From NCBI GenBank assembly GCA_022560555.1, contig JADFSZ010000047.1, positions 1 through 10,476 of the forward strand: a stretch of 10,476 bases of DNA, written 5' to 3'. This DNA comes from PVC group bacterium. GTDB lineage: Bacteria > GCA-001730085 > JADFSZ01. Numbering within the stretch: position 1 is the first letter of the stretch; each line of letters starts with the position of its first letter. The notes beneath the pieces are model-generated. The model ran no database searches, had not been told where the DNA came from, and saw only the letters and a list, made by a program, of their open reading frames with translations. A program made the translations under genes and the position numbers. Shown piece by piece: positions 1 through 6,560 of this stretch.

Positions 1-182
1 CGAAGTTGGATAGATCTTTCGGGATCACATTTTAAATTTGCTTTCGCCGGTTGATTTTCTAAACCCGAAAGAGCAAACATTTTTCCCATCACTTTAAAGA
101 CAAGAGTTAGCTAATCAAAAGGAAAAGATTCGGTTACTGCTTTTTTTTTCAGGCAATAATATCTAAACTCTTCAATATTCAT
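1..182 (-). pseudogene. YjbR/MmcQ-like protein, 5' part, interrupted by in-frame TAG and cut by window edge
   Basis: Reading leftward from an ATG at 182-180, the frame gives an N-terminus MNIEEFRYYCLKKK, then AVTESFPFD, then a TAG stop at 113-111. The same frame continues as LTLVFKVMGKMFALSG and, after a short gap, NLKCDPERS up to the edge. This is the usual order of the small YjbR/MmcQ (DUF419) family, about 110-120 residues with a DNA-binding-like fold and no settled function. Because homology resumes in frame right after the stop, a single substitution (probably GAG or GAA to TAG) explains the break. There is no frameshift: the nine-base A run at 149-141 keeps frame. The start lies two bases after the stop of the transglutaminase frame, so the two were probably co-transcribed. 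It could be a real pseudogene, a sequencing error, or (less likely) a recoded stop. The family call is firm; the gene's status is not. Confidence 0.75.
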
Positions 183-184
183 AA

Positions 185-1312
185 TTATTTTATAAGATAT
201 CCCAAAGCGGGTGCATCATCAAAATAGATCAACAATGTATTTACTCCTAATTGTATTGGAATAGAAAAACTTAGTTTGTTATTATCATTTTCGATCTTTT
301 CAACAGGTAAAATTATATCCCCATAGGAGTAGGTCACTTTATCGGTTCGAATATTTGTTATTGCGAATTGAATTTCATCAAAATACATTTCCGTATAGAT
401 AATTCCCTTGTTTGGAGTTTCTATATCTGAAAGAAGTAATTGTTTTTCAATAATAAGTGGTCTATAAGAAAACTCCTGGCTACTTACTTCTTCTGAAATA
501 AAAGCATCTTCATAAATATCTGGATAATGAGTATTGAAAAATAAATCAGGAGGTGTTTTATAGTAAAAATAGCTAGGTTCCTTTATAAATTTTTGATGGT
601 ACTTCCCGGCTCCCCAGGTAGTATCAAAGAGAAAGGGTTTCCCATCTATCAATGCCACATTCCACATATGAATCGTATTAAAGGGTCTTCCAATATCACT
701 GAAGTTTGTTTTTGTATCGCCTCTAACCAAATAATTACTTATCCCCTGCAACTCGCAAAGCCTTTCGAATAACATGGCATAGCCTTCACAAACAGCAATT
801 CCTTTTTGTAGAGTACGTTTTATTATTTTTTCTCTAGTTATTTCTTCTTTTTGATTGCGTTCTCTATAATTCTTGAAATTGTAATCAAATTTTTTATATT
901 CTTCCGGATCGTAAGCAATGTTTTTAATAATCCAACTGTAAATAGCTCGTATTTTTTCTTCTTCGGTAATAAACGTAAAAATGCCGTTATCCGGTCCGAC
1001 AAAATACGCTTGGGGTGTGACAAGGCAAATCGCTTTGCGATGCCCCCCCACACCGGGATCCACAACGCACATAAAAATTGTTCCGCGGGGAAAATATCGA
1101 TAGGACTTTTTCAGGATAATCGCCGCCTGAAAAATATCTTGGGCGGGAATGTCGTGGGTAATGTCGATGACAGGACATTCCGGCGCGATGGACAAGATGA
1201 CACCTTTCAAGATACCGGCATAAGCCTCTGTATGACCGAAATCTGTTATGAGCGCGATGGGGTTCATGAGTTTCAACAATTGTGCTATGAGTGATTTATG
1301 ACTTTTCATCAT
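185..1312 (-). CDS. Chimeric protein: truncated DUF62 SAM hydroxide adenosyltransferase N-half fused to transglutaminase-like cysteine protease domain
   Basis: Residues 17-114 match the N-terminal part of the DUF62 SAM-hydrolysing family (SAM plus water to adenosine and methionine): TDFG at 23-26, DPGVG at 85-89, GPDNG at 106-110. The remainder of that ~260-residue enzyme, including its C-terminal domain, is absent. From about residue 116 the protein is a transglutaminase/kyphoscoliosis-type domain: EEEKIRAIYSWI at 118-128, Cys175 in AVCEGYA, His215 in HMWN, Asp230 in FDTTWGAG, then a beta-rich tail at about 280-375. Homologues of that half are usually secreted and carry a signal peptide and ~45 residues before this point; here those are missing. 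The likely DUF62 start is the ATG at 1267-1265 (Met16), since residues 1-15 fall outside the family. SAM hydrolysis is unlikely because the active site normally forms between subunits using both domains. The protease triad is intact, but the protein would be cytoplasmic. The join may be an assembly artefact. Confidence 0.7.
   Translation of the reverse strand: MMKSHKSLIAQLLKLMNPIALITDFGHTEAYAGILKGVILSIAPECPVIDITHDIPAQDIFQAAIILKKSYRYFPRGTIFMCVVDPGVGGHRKAICLVTPQAYFVGPDNGIFTFITEEEKIRAIYSWIIKNIAYDPEEYKKFDYNFKNYRERNQKEEITREKIIKRTLQKGIAVCEGYAMLFERLCELQGISNYLVRGDTKTNFSDIGRPFNTIHMWNVALIDGKPFLFDTTWGAGKYHQKFIKEPSYFYYKTPPDLFFNTHYPDIYEDAFISEEVSSQEFSYRPLIIEKQLLLSDIETPNKGIIYTEMYFDEIQFAITNIRTDKVTYSYGDIILPVEKIENDNNKLSFSIPIQLGVNTLLIYFDDAPALGYLIK
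958..976. other. Chimera junction and base-composition boundary inside the fused reading frame
   Basis: DUF62 similarity ends around residue 113-115 of the minus-strand frame (codons ending near 968) and transglutaminase similarity begins around residue 117-118 (near 959-964). A hand count gives about 26% GC in 181-300 plus 841-960, and about 49% in 961-1200, so the composition changes in the same place. The join sits in a purine-rich stretch on the minus strand (repeated GAA), which could offer microhomology for recombination or a false overlap in assembly. I see no insertion-sequence ends, direct repeats or att-like sequence here. Confidence 0.65.
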
Positions 1313-1372
1313 TATAATTCTATGTTAAGCTTATGGCAAGTTGTCATCCATAGATTTTGAAAGGTTGCCTTT
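1313..1372. promoter_or_regulatory. Divergent intergenic region, candidate promoters for the DUF62 gene (-) and purU (+)
   Basis: Sixty bases separate the two divergent genes, so both promoters should lie in or near here. On the plus strand a perfect TATAAT sits at 1313-1318 but lacks a good -35 hexamer at normal spacing. On the minus strand a TAGAAT (1322-1317) is preceded by ATGACA (1347-1342) with a 19-base spacer; its transcript would begin close to 1312, which favours the internal ATG at 1267 as the DUF62 start. These are pattern matches only. Confidence 0.3.
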
Positions 1373-2227
1373 TTGATGGAACGAGCTGTTATTCTCATAG
1401 AATGTCCGGATCAAAAGGGTATTGTTGCCCGTGTTTCAGATTTTATTTTTCGTTTAGACGCCAATATTATTCAATCGGATCAATATTCGACGGATCCCGA
1501 AAACGGGGTCTTTTTTATGCGCTTGGAATTTTGTTTTGATCCCAAGCGCCTTTCACGAAATATATTAGAAAAAGAATTCGCTTCCTTGGCAAAAAAGCTG
1601 AGGGCGCATTGGAATCTGCATTACCACAGCACACGGTTGCGGATAGGAATTTTGCTTTCCAAGGAAGCACACTGTTTGGTGGATATCCTCTATCGGCAAG
1701 CATCCGGGGAGTTTCACGCGGACATAACATGCGTTATCAGCAATCATCCGGATCATCGCATAGTGGTGGAACAAGCCGGAGTCCCGTATCATTATATCCC
1801 GGTTTCCGCAAAGACGAAATCCAAGAGCGAAAAAGACATCCTGGCTCTTGTTCAAAAAAATACGGATGTTTTGGTGCTCGCGCGTTATATGCAAATACTT
1901 TCTCCAAAATTTTTAAAAGCGTATAAACATGACATTATCAACATTCACCACAGTTTTTTGCCTTCTTTTAAGGGGGCTAACCCTTACAAGCAAGCCCATG
2001 AGCGGGGTGTCAAAGTTATAGGAGCTACGGCTCACTACGTGACGGAGAATCTTGATGAGGGGCCGATCATCGAACAGGTGGTTGAGCGTATGACCCATCG
2101 TGATGATCTGGATGATCTTCGCCGCAAAAGCCGCCATTTAGAAAAAGTGGCTTTGGCGAACGCGATTCAGGCCCATGTCGAGCATCGTGTGATTCGGTAT
2201 AAAAACAAAACGATTGTGTTTGCGTAA
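1373..2227 (+). CDS. purU: Formyltetrahydrofolate deformylase PurU
   Basis: This enzyme hydrolyses 10-formyl-tetrahydrofolate to formate and tetrahydrofolate in the cytoplasm, balancing the one-carbon pool and in some bacteria feeding formate to purine synthesis. Residues 5-80 form the N-terminal ACT regulatory domain (ECPDQKGIVARVSDF at 10-24). Residues 88-280 are the formyltransferase-like domain, with NHPD at 124-127, INIHHSFLPSF at 189-199, ATAHYV at 218-223 and DEGPII at 228-233, which include the Asn, His and Asp positions conserved in the family. Length (284) matches the ~280 of Escherichia coli PurU. The start is TTG at 1373 or the adjacent ATG at 1376: GAAAGG at 1359-1364 is 8 bases from the TTG and 11 from the ATG, and the product differs by one residue. 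It begins the + strand run, and the next gene follows within 13 bases. The PurN-like transformylase alternative is excluded by the ACT domain. Confidence 0.95.
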   Translation: MMERAVILIECPDQKGIVARVSDFIFRLDANIIQSDQYSTDPENGVFFMRLEFCFDPKRLSRNILEKEFASLAKKLRAHWNLHYHSTRLRIGILLSKEAHCLVDILYRQASGEFHADITCVISNHPDHRIVVEQAGVPYHYIPVSAKTKSKSEKDILALVQKNTDVLVLARYMQILSPKFLKAYKHDIINIHHSFLPSFKGANPYKQAHERGVKVIGATAHYVTENLDEGPIIEQVVERMTHRDDLDDLRRKSRHLEKVALANAIQAHVEHRVIRYKNKTIVFA

Positions 2228-2240
2228 TGAGTGGCTGGCC

Positions 2241-2903
2241 GTGAAATTATCCGTAATCATTCCGACATGGAATGAAGAGATGTTTATCTCTTCAACAATC
2301 AAAAACTGTCTTCAGGAAACCGAGGACGTCATTGTTGTTGATGCAGGAAGTCCGGACCGGACGGTCGCGTTAGCTCATGAATACCCGGTGCGCGTTTTTC
2401 AATCTTCGAAAGGCCGTGCCTGTCAAATGAATCTCGGTGCCGAAAAAGCGGCCCACGATATTCTTGTTTTTGTTCACGCGGACACACGCCTTCCGGCGGG
2501 AGCACGCGCGGATATTGAAAGTGCGATTGCAAGCGGATATGTTGGGGGTAGGTTTCGTCTGAAGTTTGACATCAAGAGCCCCGTACTAAATCTATACGCC
2601 TTTTTATCCTGTTATGACTTTGGCGGGCTTTCATTCGGAGATCAGGGAATATTTGTAACAAAATCTTGTTTTTTAAAAGGCGGAAAATTTCCGGAGCACC
2701 GATTCCCGGAAGACATCTTTTTTTATCAATCCATGAAACGCTTGGGAAAAACAGTTGTACTTCCGAAAAGTGTGACAACATCGGCCCGTCGATTTCAAAA
2801 GCGGGGCGTTTTAAGTCAGCAGATCGAGAACATTGGAATTTTACTGATGGCCTTCTTAGGGGTTGATTCGAAAAAACTAGAGGAGTTTTATTGTCAGACA
2901 TGA
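2241..2903 (+). CDS. Glycosyltransferase, TIGR04283 type (GT2-like, GT-A fold)
   Basis: A cytosolic nucleotide-sugar-dependent glycosyltransferase; acceptor unknown. In the 220-residue product the N-terminus LSVIIPTWNEE is the usual GT2 opening, DAGSPDRT (34-41) is the nucleotide-binding motif, HADT (79-82) is the DXD-like metal site, and GDQGIF (133-138), PEDIFF (156-161) and TTSARR (179-184) are characteristic of the TIGR04283 subfamily, often found near selenium- or radical-SAM-associated loci (no such partner is visible here). The frame is open back to a TTG at 2214, but the GTG at 2241 puts the conserved strand at the N-terminus as in relatives, and a weak GAGTGG lies about 6 bases upstream. 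Its stop overlaps the start of the SPOR gene, so translation of the two is probably coupled. No transmembrane segment is evident. Confidence 0.88.
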   Translation: MKLSVIIPTWNEEMFISSTIKNCLQETEDVIVVDAGSPDRTVALAHEYPVRVFQSSKGRACQMNLGAEKAAHDILVFVHADTRLPAGARADIESAIASGYVGGRFRLKFDIKSPVLNLYAFLSCYDFGGLSFGDQGIFVTKSCFLKGGKFPEHRFPEDIFFYQSMKRLGKTVVLPKSVTTSARRFQKRGVLSQQIENIGILLMAFLGVDSKKLEEFYCQT

Positions 2904-3679
2904 CACGAAATCTTCAATTAAGAGCAGCCTCACTTAAAACCATTGTCATCCCGGCGATATTTTCTCTTTTAACTATATTTTTCCATTTAACTGTATTTTT
3001 TCTTTTATGGTGCCCATTAGATGCTGAGGCCGGTATTAAAAGACGCAGTTCGCGTACAAGGAAAAGAACCTCCTCCGAAAACAGTGTGTACCAGAAAAAA
3101 CAAAATCTCAAAAATCTATTAAATAAAAATAATGGCGAATCCATTGCGGGGGACGCTCATTATGAATTAGGAATGCTGTATATGCTGACGGAAGATTATG
3201 ATCAAGCGCTTGGACACCTAAACAACGCTGTGGGAGGCTCAAATCTGGCCAGAGGAAAAAGGGCAACGAGTTATTACTATCTGTCCGGGATTTACATGAA
3301 GAGGGGGCAGAGGGACGAAGCTCGCAAAACGCTTGAAAAACTGATTCAGGAACTCCCGGGAAACGCTTACTATGATATGGGATTGGATAAACTGAAATCC
3401 ATTTATCGTCAAGAAGGAGAAACATCTTCTGTCATGCCCTATATCAAAACTCAAGGGTACTATAGTGTTCAAGTCGGCTCATATACAAAAAAAGATAATG
3501 CCGAGCGTGTTGTGAATCAATTAAAAAGCCGGTACACGGTCAGTATGTCAAAGATTTTTAAGGGCCAAAAAGTATTTTGGCGCGTGAGAGTGGGCGAATA
3601 TTCGAGACGGGCTGACGCGTCAAAAGTCGCGCTTGAAATCAAAAAACGAGAAGGATTCCCGGCGGTTGTTGTCCCTTAA
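2891..3679 (+). CDS. Secreted or membrane-anchored TPR-SPOR envelope protein
   Basis: Residues 15-41 are a strongly hydrophobic signal sequence or anchor, with a plausible signal-peptidase site after AEA at 45-47. The Cys at 41 is preceded by Trp, so a lipobox is unlikely. A basic stretch (50-60) follows, then two TPR-like helical repeats at roughly 88-115 and 126-155, and a C-terminal SPOR domain at 188-262 (YYSVQVGSYTKKDNAERV and WRVRVGEYSRRADASKV). SPOR domains bind glycan strands stripped of stem peptides, typically at division sites; the TPRs suggest a protein partner. The TTG at 2891 has AGGAG at 2881-2885, five bases away. The alternative ATG at 2900 forms an ATGA overlap with the glycosyltransferase stop but is 14 bases from that site. 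I infer a periplasmic role in cell-wall or division biology; the exact function is unknown. Confidence 0.85.
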   Translation: MSDMTRNLQLRAASLKTIVIPAIFSLLTIFFHLTVFFLLWCPLDAEAGIKRRSSRTRKRTSSENSVYQKKQNLKNLLNKNNGESIAGDAHYELGMLYMLTEDYDQALGHLNNAVGGSNLARGKRATSYYYLSGIYMKRGQRDEARKTLEKLIQELPGNAYYDMGLDKLKSIYRQEGETSSVMPYIKTQGYYSVQVGSYTKKDNAERVVNQLKSRYTVSMSKIFKGQKVFWRVRVGEYSRRADASKVALEIKKREGFPAVVVP

Positions 3680-3750
3680 GTCTTAATGACTCATGAACAC
3701 TTCCCATCTCATTAGTTATTCTTTAATCGCGAAACTCATTTCACAATAAA

Positions 3751-4683
3751 ATGGTTCAATCAAAAAAACAACTTGTCTTCATTTTACTTGGGGCGACAGC
3801 TGTCGGTAAGACAGACGTTTCTCTGAAGTTAGCCGAAGAATGCAATTTTCAAATTATTTCGGCTGATTCGATGCAGGTCTACCGGCATTTGGATATTGGC
3901 ACGGCCAAACCCACTCAAAAGGATATCCTGAAGATTAAGCATCACATGATTGATATTGTGGATCCGGACGAAGAGTATAATGTGGCCGATTACTATCATG
4001 AAGCCACAGGGATATTGCAGCGGCTCTCAGCTGAAGGACAAATGATCCTTGTTGTCGGGGGGGCGGGCATGTATCTGAAGCGTCTTTTGGAAGGTGTTTT
4101 TCGCGGGCCCGGAAGTGATTTGGGGGTGCGCCGTCATTTGCAAAAGGAAGCAAGGGATATAGGGAATGCAGCGATGCATGACAAGCTTAAACAAGTCGAT
4201 TCAAAGGCTGCCGGGCGAATACATCCCAATAATATCCGCCGTGTGATCCGAGCGCTCGAAGTGTACGAATTAACAGGGCAAGCGCTTTCGGAGCTTCAAG
4301 AAAGTCAGCCGGAACCGGAAGACTTCCGGTTTGTCAAAATCGGCCTTCAACTTTCAAAGACGAAGTTGTACGAACGGATTGCCCAAAGGACGGATGACAT
4401 GTTTGAGCGGGGTTTTATCGAAGAAGTACGATGGGTCCAAGACCGTTTCTGCCTCACAGATACGATACGGAAGTCTATCGGTTACCGTGACGTTTTGCGA
4501 TATATAGAAAAGTTGCAAGACCTTGAGTATACAAAGGATGCCATTAAAAAAGCCACCCGTCTTCTGGTCAAAAAGCAATTGACATGGTTTGGTAATAATG
4601 ATAGCATCCATTGGTTTTGTTCGGACCAGAATCCCTCCCGGGAAATTTTTAAATTTATAAAGCAAGAGTATTCAAGGGATTAA
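3751..4683 (+). CDS. miaA: tRNA dimethylallyltransferase MiaA
   Basis: Transfers the dimethylallyl group from dimethylallyl diphosphate to N6 of A37 in tRNAs reading UNN codons, the first step toward ms2i6A. The P-loop GATAVGKT is at 14-21, and SADSMQVYRHLDIGTAKP at 37-54 contains the conserved catalytic-base Asp39 and the DSxQxY pattern. HHMIDI at 64-69, VGGAGMYLKRLLEGV at 102-116 (usually VGGTGLY), NIRRVIRALEVY at 161-172, SIGYRD at 242-247 and KKQLTWF at 274-280 follow in family order. Length 310 compares with 316 in Escherichia coli. It follows the SPOR gene after 71 bases that show no clear promoter or terminator, and no convincing Shine-Dalgarno precedes the ATG. The permease start lies four bases past its stop, so it probably shares a transcript with the transporter genes. 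Confidence 0.96.
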   Translation: MVQSKKQLVFILLGATAVGKTDVSLKLAEECNFQIISADSMQVYRHLDIGTAKPTQKDILKIKHHMIDIVDPDEEYNVADYYHEATGILQRLSAEGQMILVVGGAGMYLKRLLEGVFRGPGSDLGVRRHLQKEARDIGNAAMHDKLKQVDSKAAGRIHPNNIRRVIRALEVYELTGQALSELQESQPEPEDFRFVKIGLQLSKTKLYERIAQRTDDMFERGFIEEVRWVQDRFCLTDTIRKSIGYRDVLRYIEKLQDLEYTKDAIKKATRLLVKKQLTWFGNNDSIHWFCSDQNPSREIFKFIKQEYSRD

Positions 4684-4687
4684 AAAG

Positions 4688-5605
4688 ATGGCGCAAACCA
4701 TACGTACAAAAGAAACCATTGCCGGATACGGTTTTCTTCTTCCCAATCTCATCGGTTTTTTGGCCTTTACGTCCATTCCCGTTCTTGCGTCTCTTGTGCT
4801 GGGTTTTATGCGATGGGATCTCACAAGTCCTCCAGTTTACATAGGCTTAGAGAATTTTGTCAACCTTCTTGGATTTACGAAAGAGAACGGGCATTGGATT
4901 CCGAATGACGGGCGGTTTTGGTACTATGTCTACAATACGATGTTCTTCATGCTGGGTATTCCTATTTCTATGGCGGCCTCACTTTTTTTAGCTGTTGTCC
5001 TCAACAATAAAATGAAAGGAATTTCTGTTGTTCGTACGGTTTATTTTATGCCGACGCTTGCAAGCGGGATAGCCATCTATGTGTTATGGCGCTGGATATT
5101 TAATGAGGAGTTCGGGTTGTTAAACATTTTATTGGGCCATTTTGGAATAGATGGCCCCGGATGGCTTACAAATCGCGCCTTGGCAAAGCCCTCGCTCATT
5201 TTTATGGGAATTTGGATGAACATGGGCGGTTACAACATGATTCTTTATCTTGCCGGGATACAAGGGATTCCGCAGGAATTGTACGAAGCCTCTGCCATTG
5301 ACGGAGCTAGCTCATGGCAGAAATTTCAGCATATCACGTGGCCGATGCTTGGCCCGACAACCTTTTTTATTTTTATTATGAGCGTGATTGCCGGGTTTCA
5401 AGGCGGATTTGACGCGGCCTTTGTGATGACGGGCGGCGGCCCGGCCGGAGCCACAACAACGGTGAGCTATTATATTTATCAAAACGCGTACGAATGGTTT
5501 CATATGGGGTACGCGGCATCCATTGCCTGGGTGTTGTTTTTATCAGTTTTTATCGTGACCTTAATGAATTGGAAATACGGAGGCAAAGTTGTCCACTATC
5601 AATAG
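4688..5605 (+). CDS. Carbohydrate ABC transporter permease, MalF/UgpA type
   Basis: One of two inner-membrane subunits of an importer of the CUT1 sugar class. About six hydrophobic segments are visible (roughly 13-40, 80-105, 115-137, 170-192, 221-243, 273-294). The cytoplasmic EAA loop that docks to the ATPase is at 200-220 (EASAIDGASSW, then WPML), and the GGGPAGATTT stretch before the last segment is typical of MalF/UgpA/LacF-like permeases. AAGGGA at 4674-4679, within the end of miaA, is 8 bases before the ATG. It ends with TAG and overlaps the next permease start. The substrate cannot be told from the sequence; no substrate-binding protein or ATPase gene lies in this window, so those subunits must be encoded elsewhere. 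Confidence 0.93.
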   Translation: MAQTIRTKETIAGYGFLLPNLIGFLAFTSIPVLASLVLGFMRWDLTSPPVYIGLENFVNLLGFTKENGHWIPNDGRFWYYVYNTMFFMLGIPISMAASLFLAVVLNNKMKGISVVRTVYFMPTLASGIAIYVLWRWIFNEEFGLLNILLGHFGIDGPGWLTNRALAKPSLIFMGIWMNMGGYNMILYLAGIQGIPQELYEASAIDGASSWQKFQHITWPMLGPTTFFIFIMSVIAGFQGGFDAAFVMTGGGPAGATTTVSYYIYQNAYEWFHMGYAASIAWVLFLSVFIVTLMNWKYGGKVVHYQ

Positions 5606-6554
5606 AAGAAATCTCCTTCTTTTGGATGACGAGTTTGAGAGGAACTCCAAAATAAATACCTATCTGAAAAACTTTATTCAGGTTTCGGTGATATTTATTT
5701 TGGGTATCACGATGCTCATTCCGTTTTACTGGATGATTGTCACGTCATTAAGTGCTCCCGGCAGTTTGGATCTGCAATTGATACCGGATCCCGTTATGTG
5801 GGAAAATTATCCGAAGGCCTGGATGGCCGTGAATTTCGGTCGGGGTTATATTAACTCCATGCTGGTTACGATGTGTGTTACCTTTGGACAAGTTTTTACC
5901 AGTTCCATGGCTGCTTACGCGTTTGCCCGTTTGGATTTTCCGGGACGTGACAAAGTGTTTCTCGCGTATTTGGCAACAATGATGATCCCGAAAGACGTAA
6001 CGATGATTCCCAATTTTATTCTACTGAAATATATTCCGGAAGGCCTGAACATCCTTTTTAGTCCGGAAAATCTATTTTGGACACAGGATCTGTTCCTGTT
6101 CGGAAAATACTATATGGGTAAACCGATTGGATATGATTCCTATTTTGCGTTGATTATGCCGGGTCTTTTCAGCGCCTATGGAACATTTATGCTCAGACAG
6201 TTTTTCATGACGATACCGACAGATCTTGAGGACGCTGCCAAAATTGATGGGTGCAGCTATTTTGGGATTTATTGGCGCGTGATCTTGCCTCTTTCTAAGC
6301 CGGCTTTAGCGACGTTAACGACTTTCACGTTTATGGGAAGCTGGAAAGAGTTTATGTGGCCGCTGGTCATCACAAGTAGTCTTGATATGAAAACTTTGCC
6401 CATCCTTTTGCAGTATTTCCAGGGATTGTATTTTACGGAGTGGAATCTTCTGATGGCGGGGTCCGTGATTATGGTTATACCGGCATTGATTATGTTTCTT
6501 TTTGCTCAAAGATTTTTTGTTGAAGGTATTCAGCTCGGCGCGGTTAAAGGGTAA
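5589..6554 (+). CDS. Carbohydrate ABC transporter permease, MalG/UgpE type
   Basis: The partner of the preceding permease. Hydrophobic segments lie at about 28-50, 90-112, 124-146, 183-205, 236-258 and 285-307. The EAA loop is at 213-235 (LEDAAKIDGCSYFGIYWRV), and the end (FFVEGIQLGAVKG) is the classic MalG-type C-terminus. The start is the TTG at 5589: a strong CGGAGG at 5578-5583 lies five bases upstream, and no ATG exists in the N-terminal region. It overlaps the upstream gene by 17 bases, implying coupled synthesis of a 1:1 pair. Compared with MalG, an additional stretch of about 30 residues (roughly 150-182, rich in aromatic residues) separates the third and fourth membrane segments, where relatives usually have a short periplasmic turn. 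Length 321 is longer than the usual ~280. Confidence 0.93.
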   Translation: MSTINRRNLLLLDDEFERNSKINTYLKNFIQVSVIFILGITMLIPFYWMIVTSLSAPGSLDLQLIPDPVMWENYPKAWMAVNFGRGYINSMLVTMCVTFGQVFTSSMAAYAFARLDFPGRDKVFLAYLATMMIPKDVTMIPNFILLKYIPEGLNILFSPENLFWTQDLFLFGKYYMGKPIGYDSYFALIMPGLFSAYGTFMLRQFFMTIPTDLEDAAKIDGCSYFGIYWRVILPLSKPALATLTTFTFMGSWKEFMWPLVITSSLDMKTLPILLQYFQGLYFTEWNLLMAGSVIMVIPALIMFLFAQRFFVEGIQLGAVKG

Positions 6555-6560
6555 TGGGTT

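Noticed and set aside
111-113. TAG read as an amino acid under an alternative genetic code of the host
   Set aside because: The first permease ends on TAG at 5603-5605 at its expected C-terminus, so TAG works as stop in the main lineage. It remains possible only if the left arm comes from another organism.
141-149. Nine-T run as a terminator or frameshift site
   Set aside because: No stem precedes it, and the YjbR frame stays aligned with the family on both sides of the run, so neither reading is needed.
851-1294. 147-codon open frame on the + strand
   Set aside because: It lies opposite the chimeric gene, has no recognisable motif, and crosses the composition boundary; the minus-strand frame carries clear family motifs.
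3680-3750. Promoter or terminator between the SPOR gene and miaA
   Set aside because: TTTAAT at 3722-3727 has no good -35 partner, and the TAATGA/TCATTA pair forms only a weak stem with a long loop and no T-tract.
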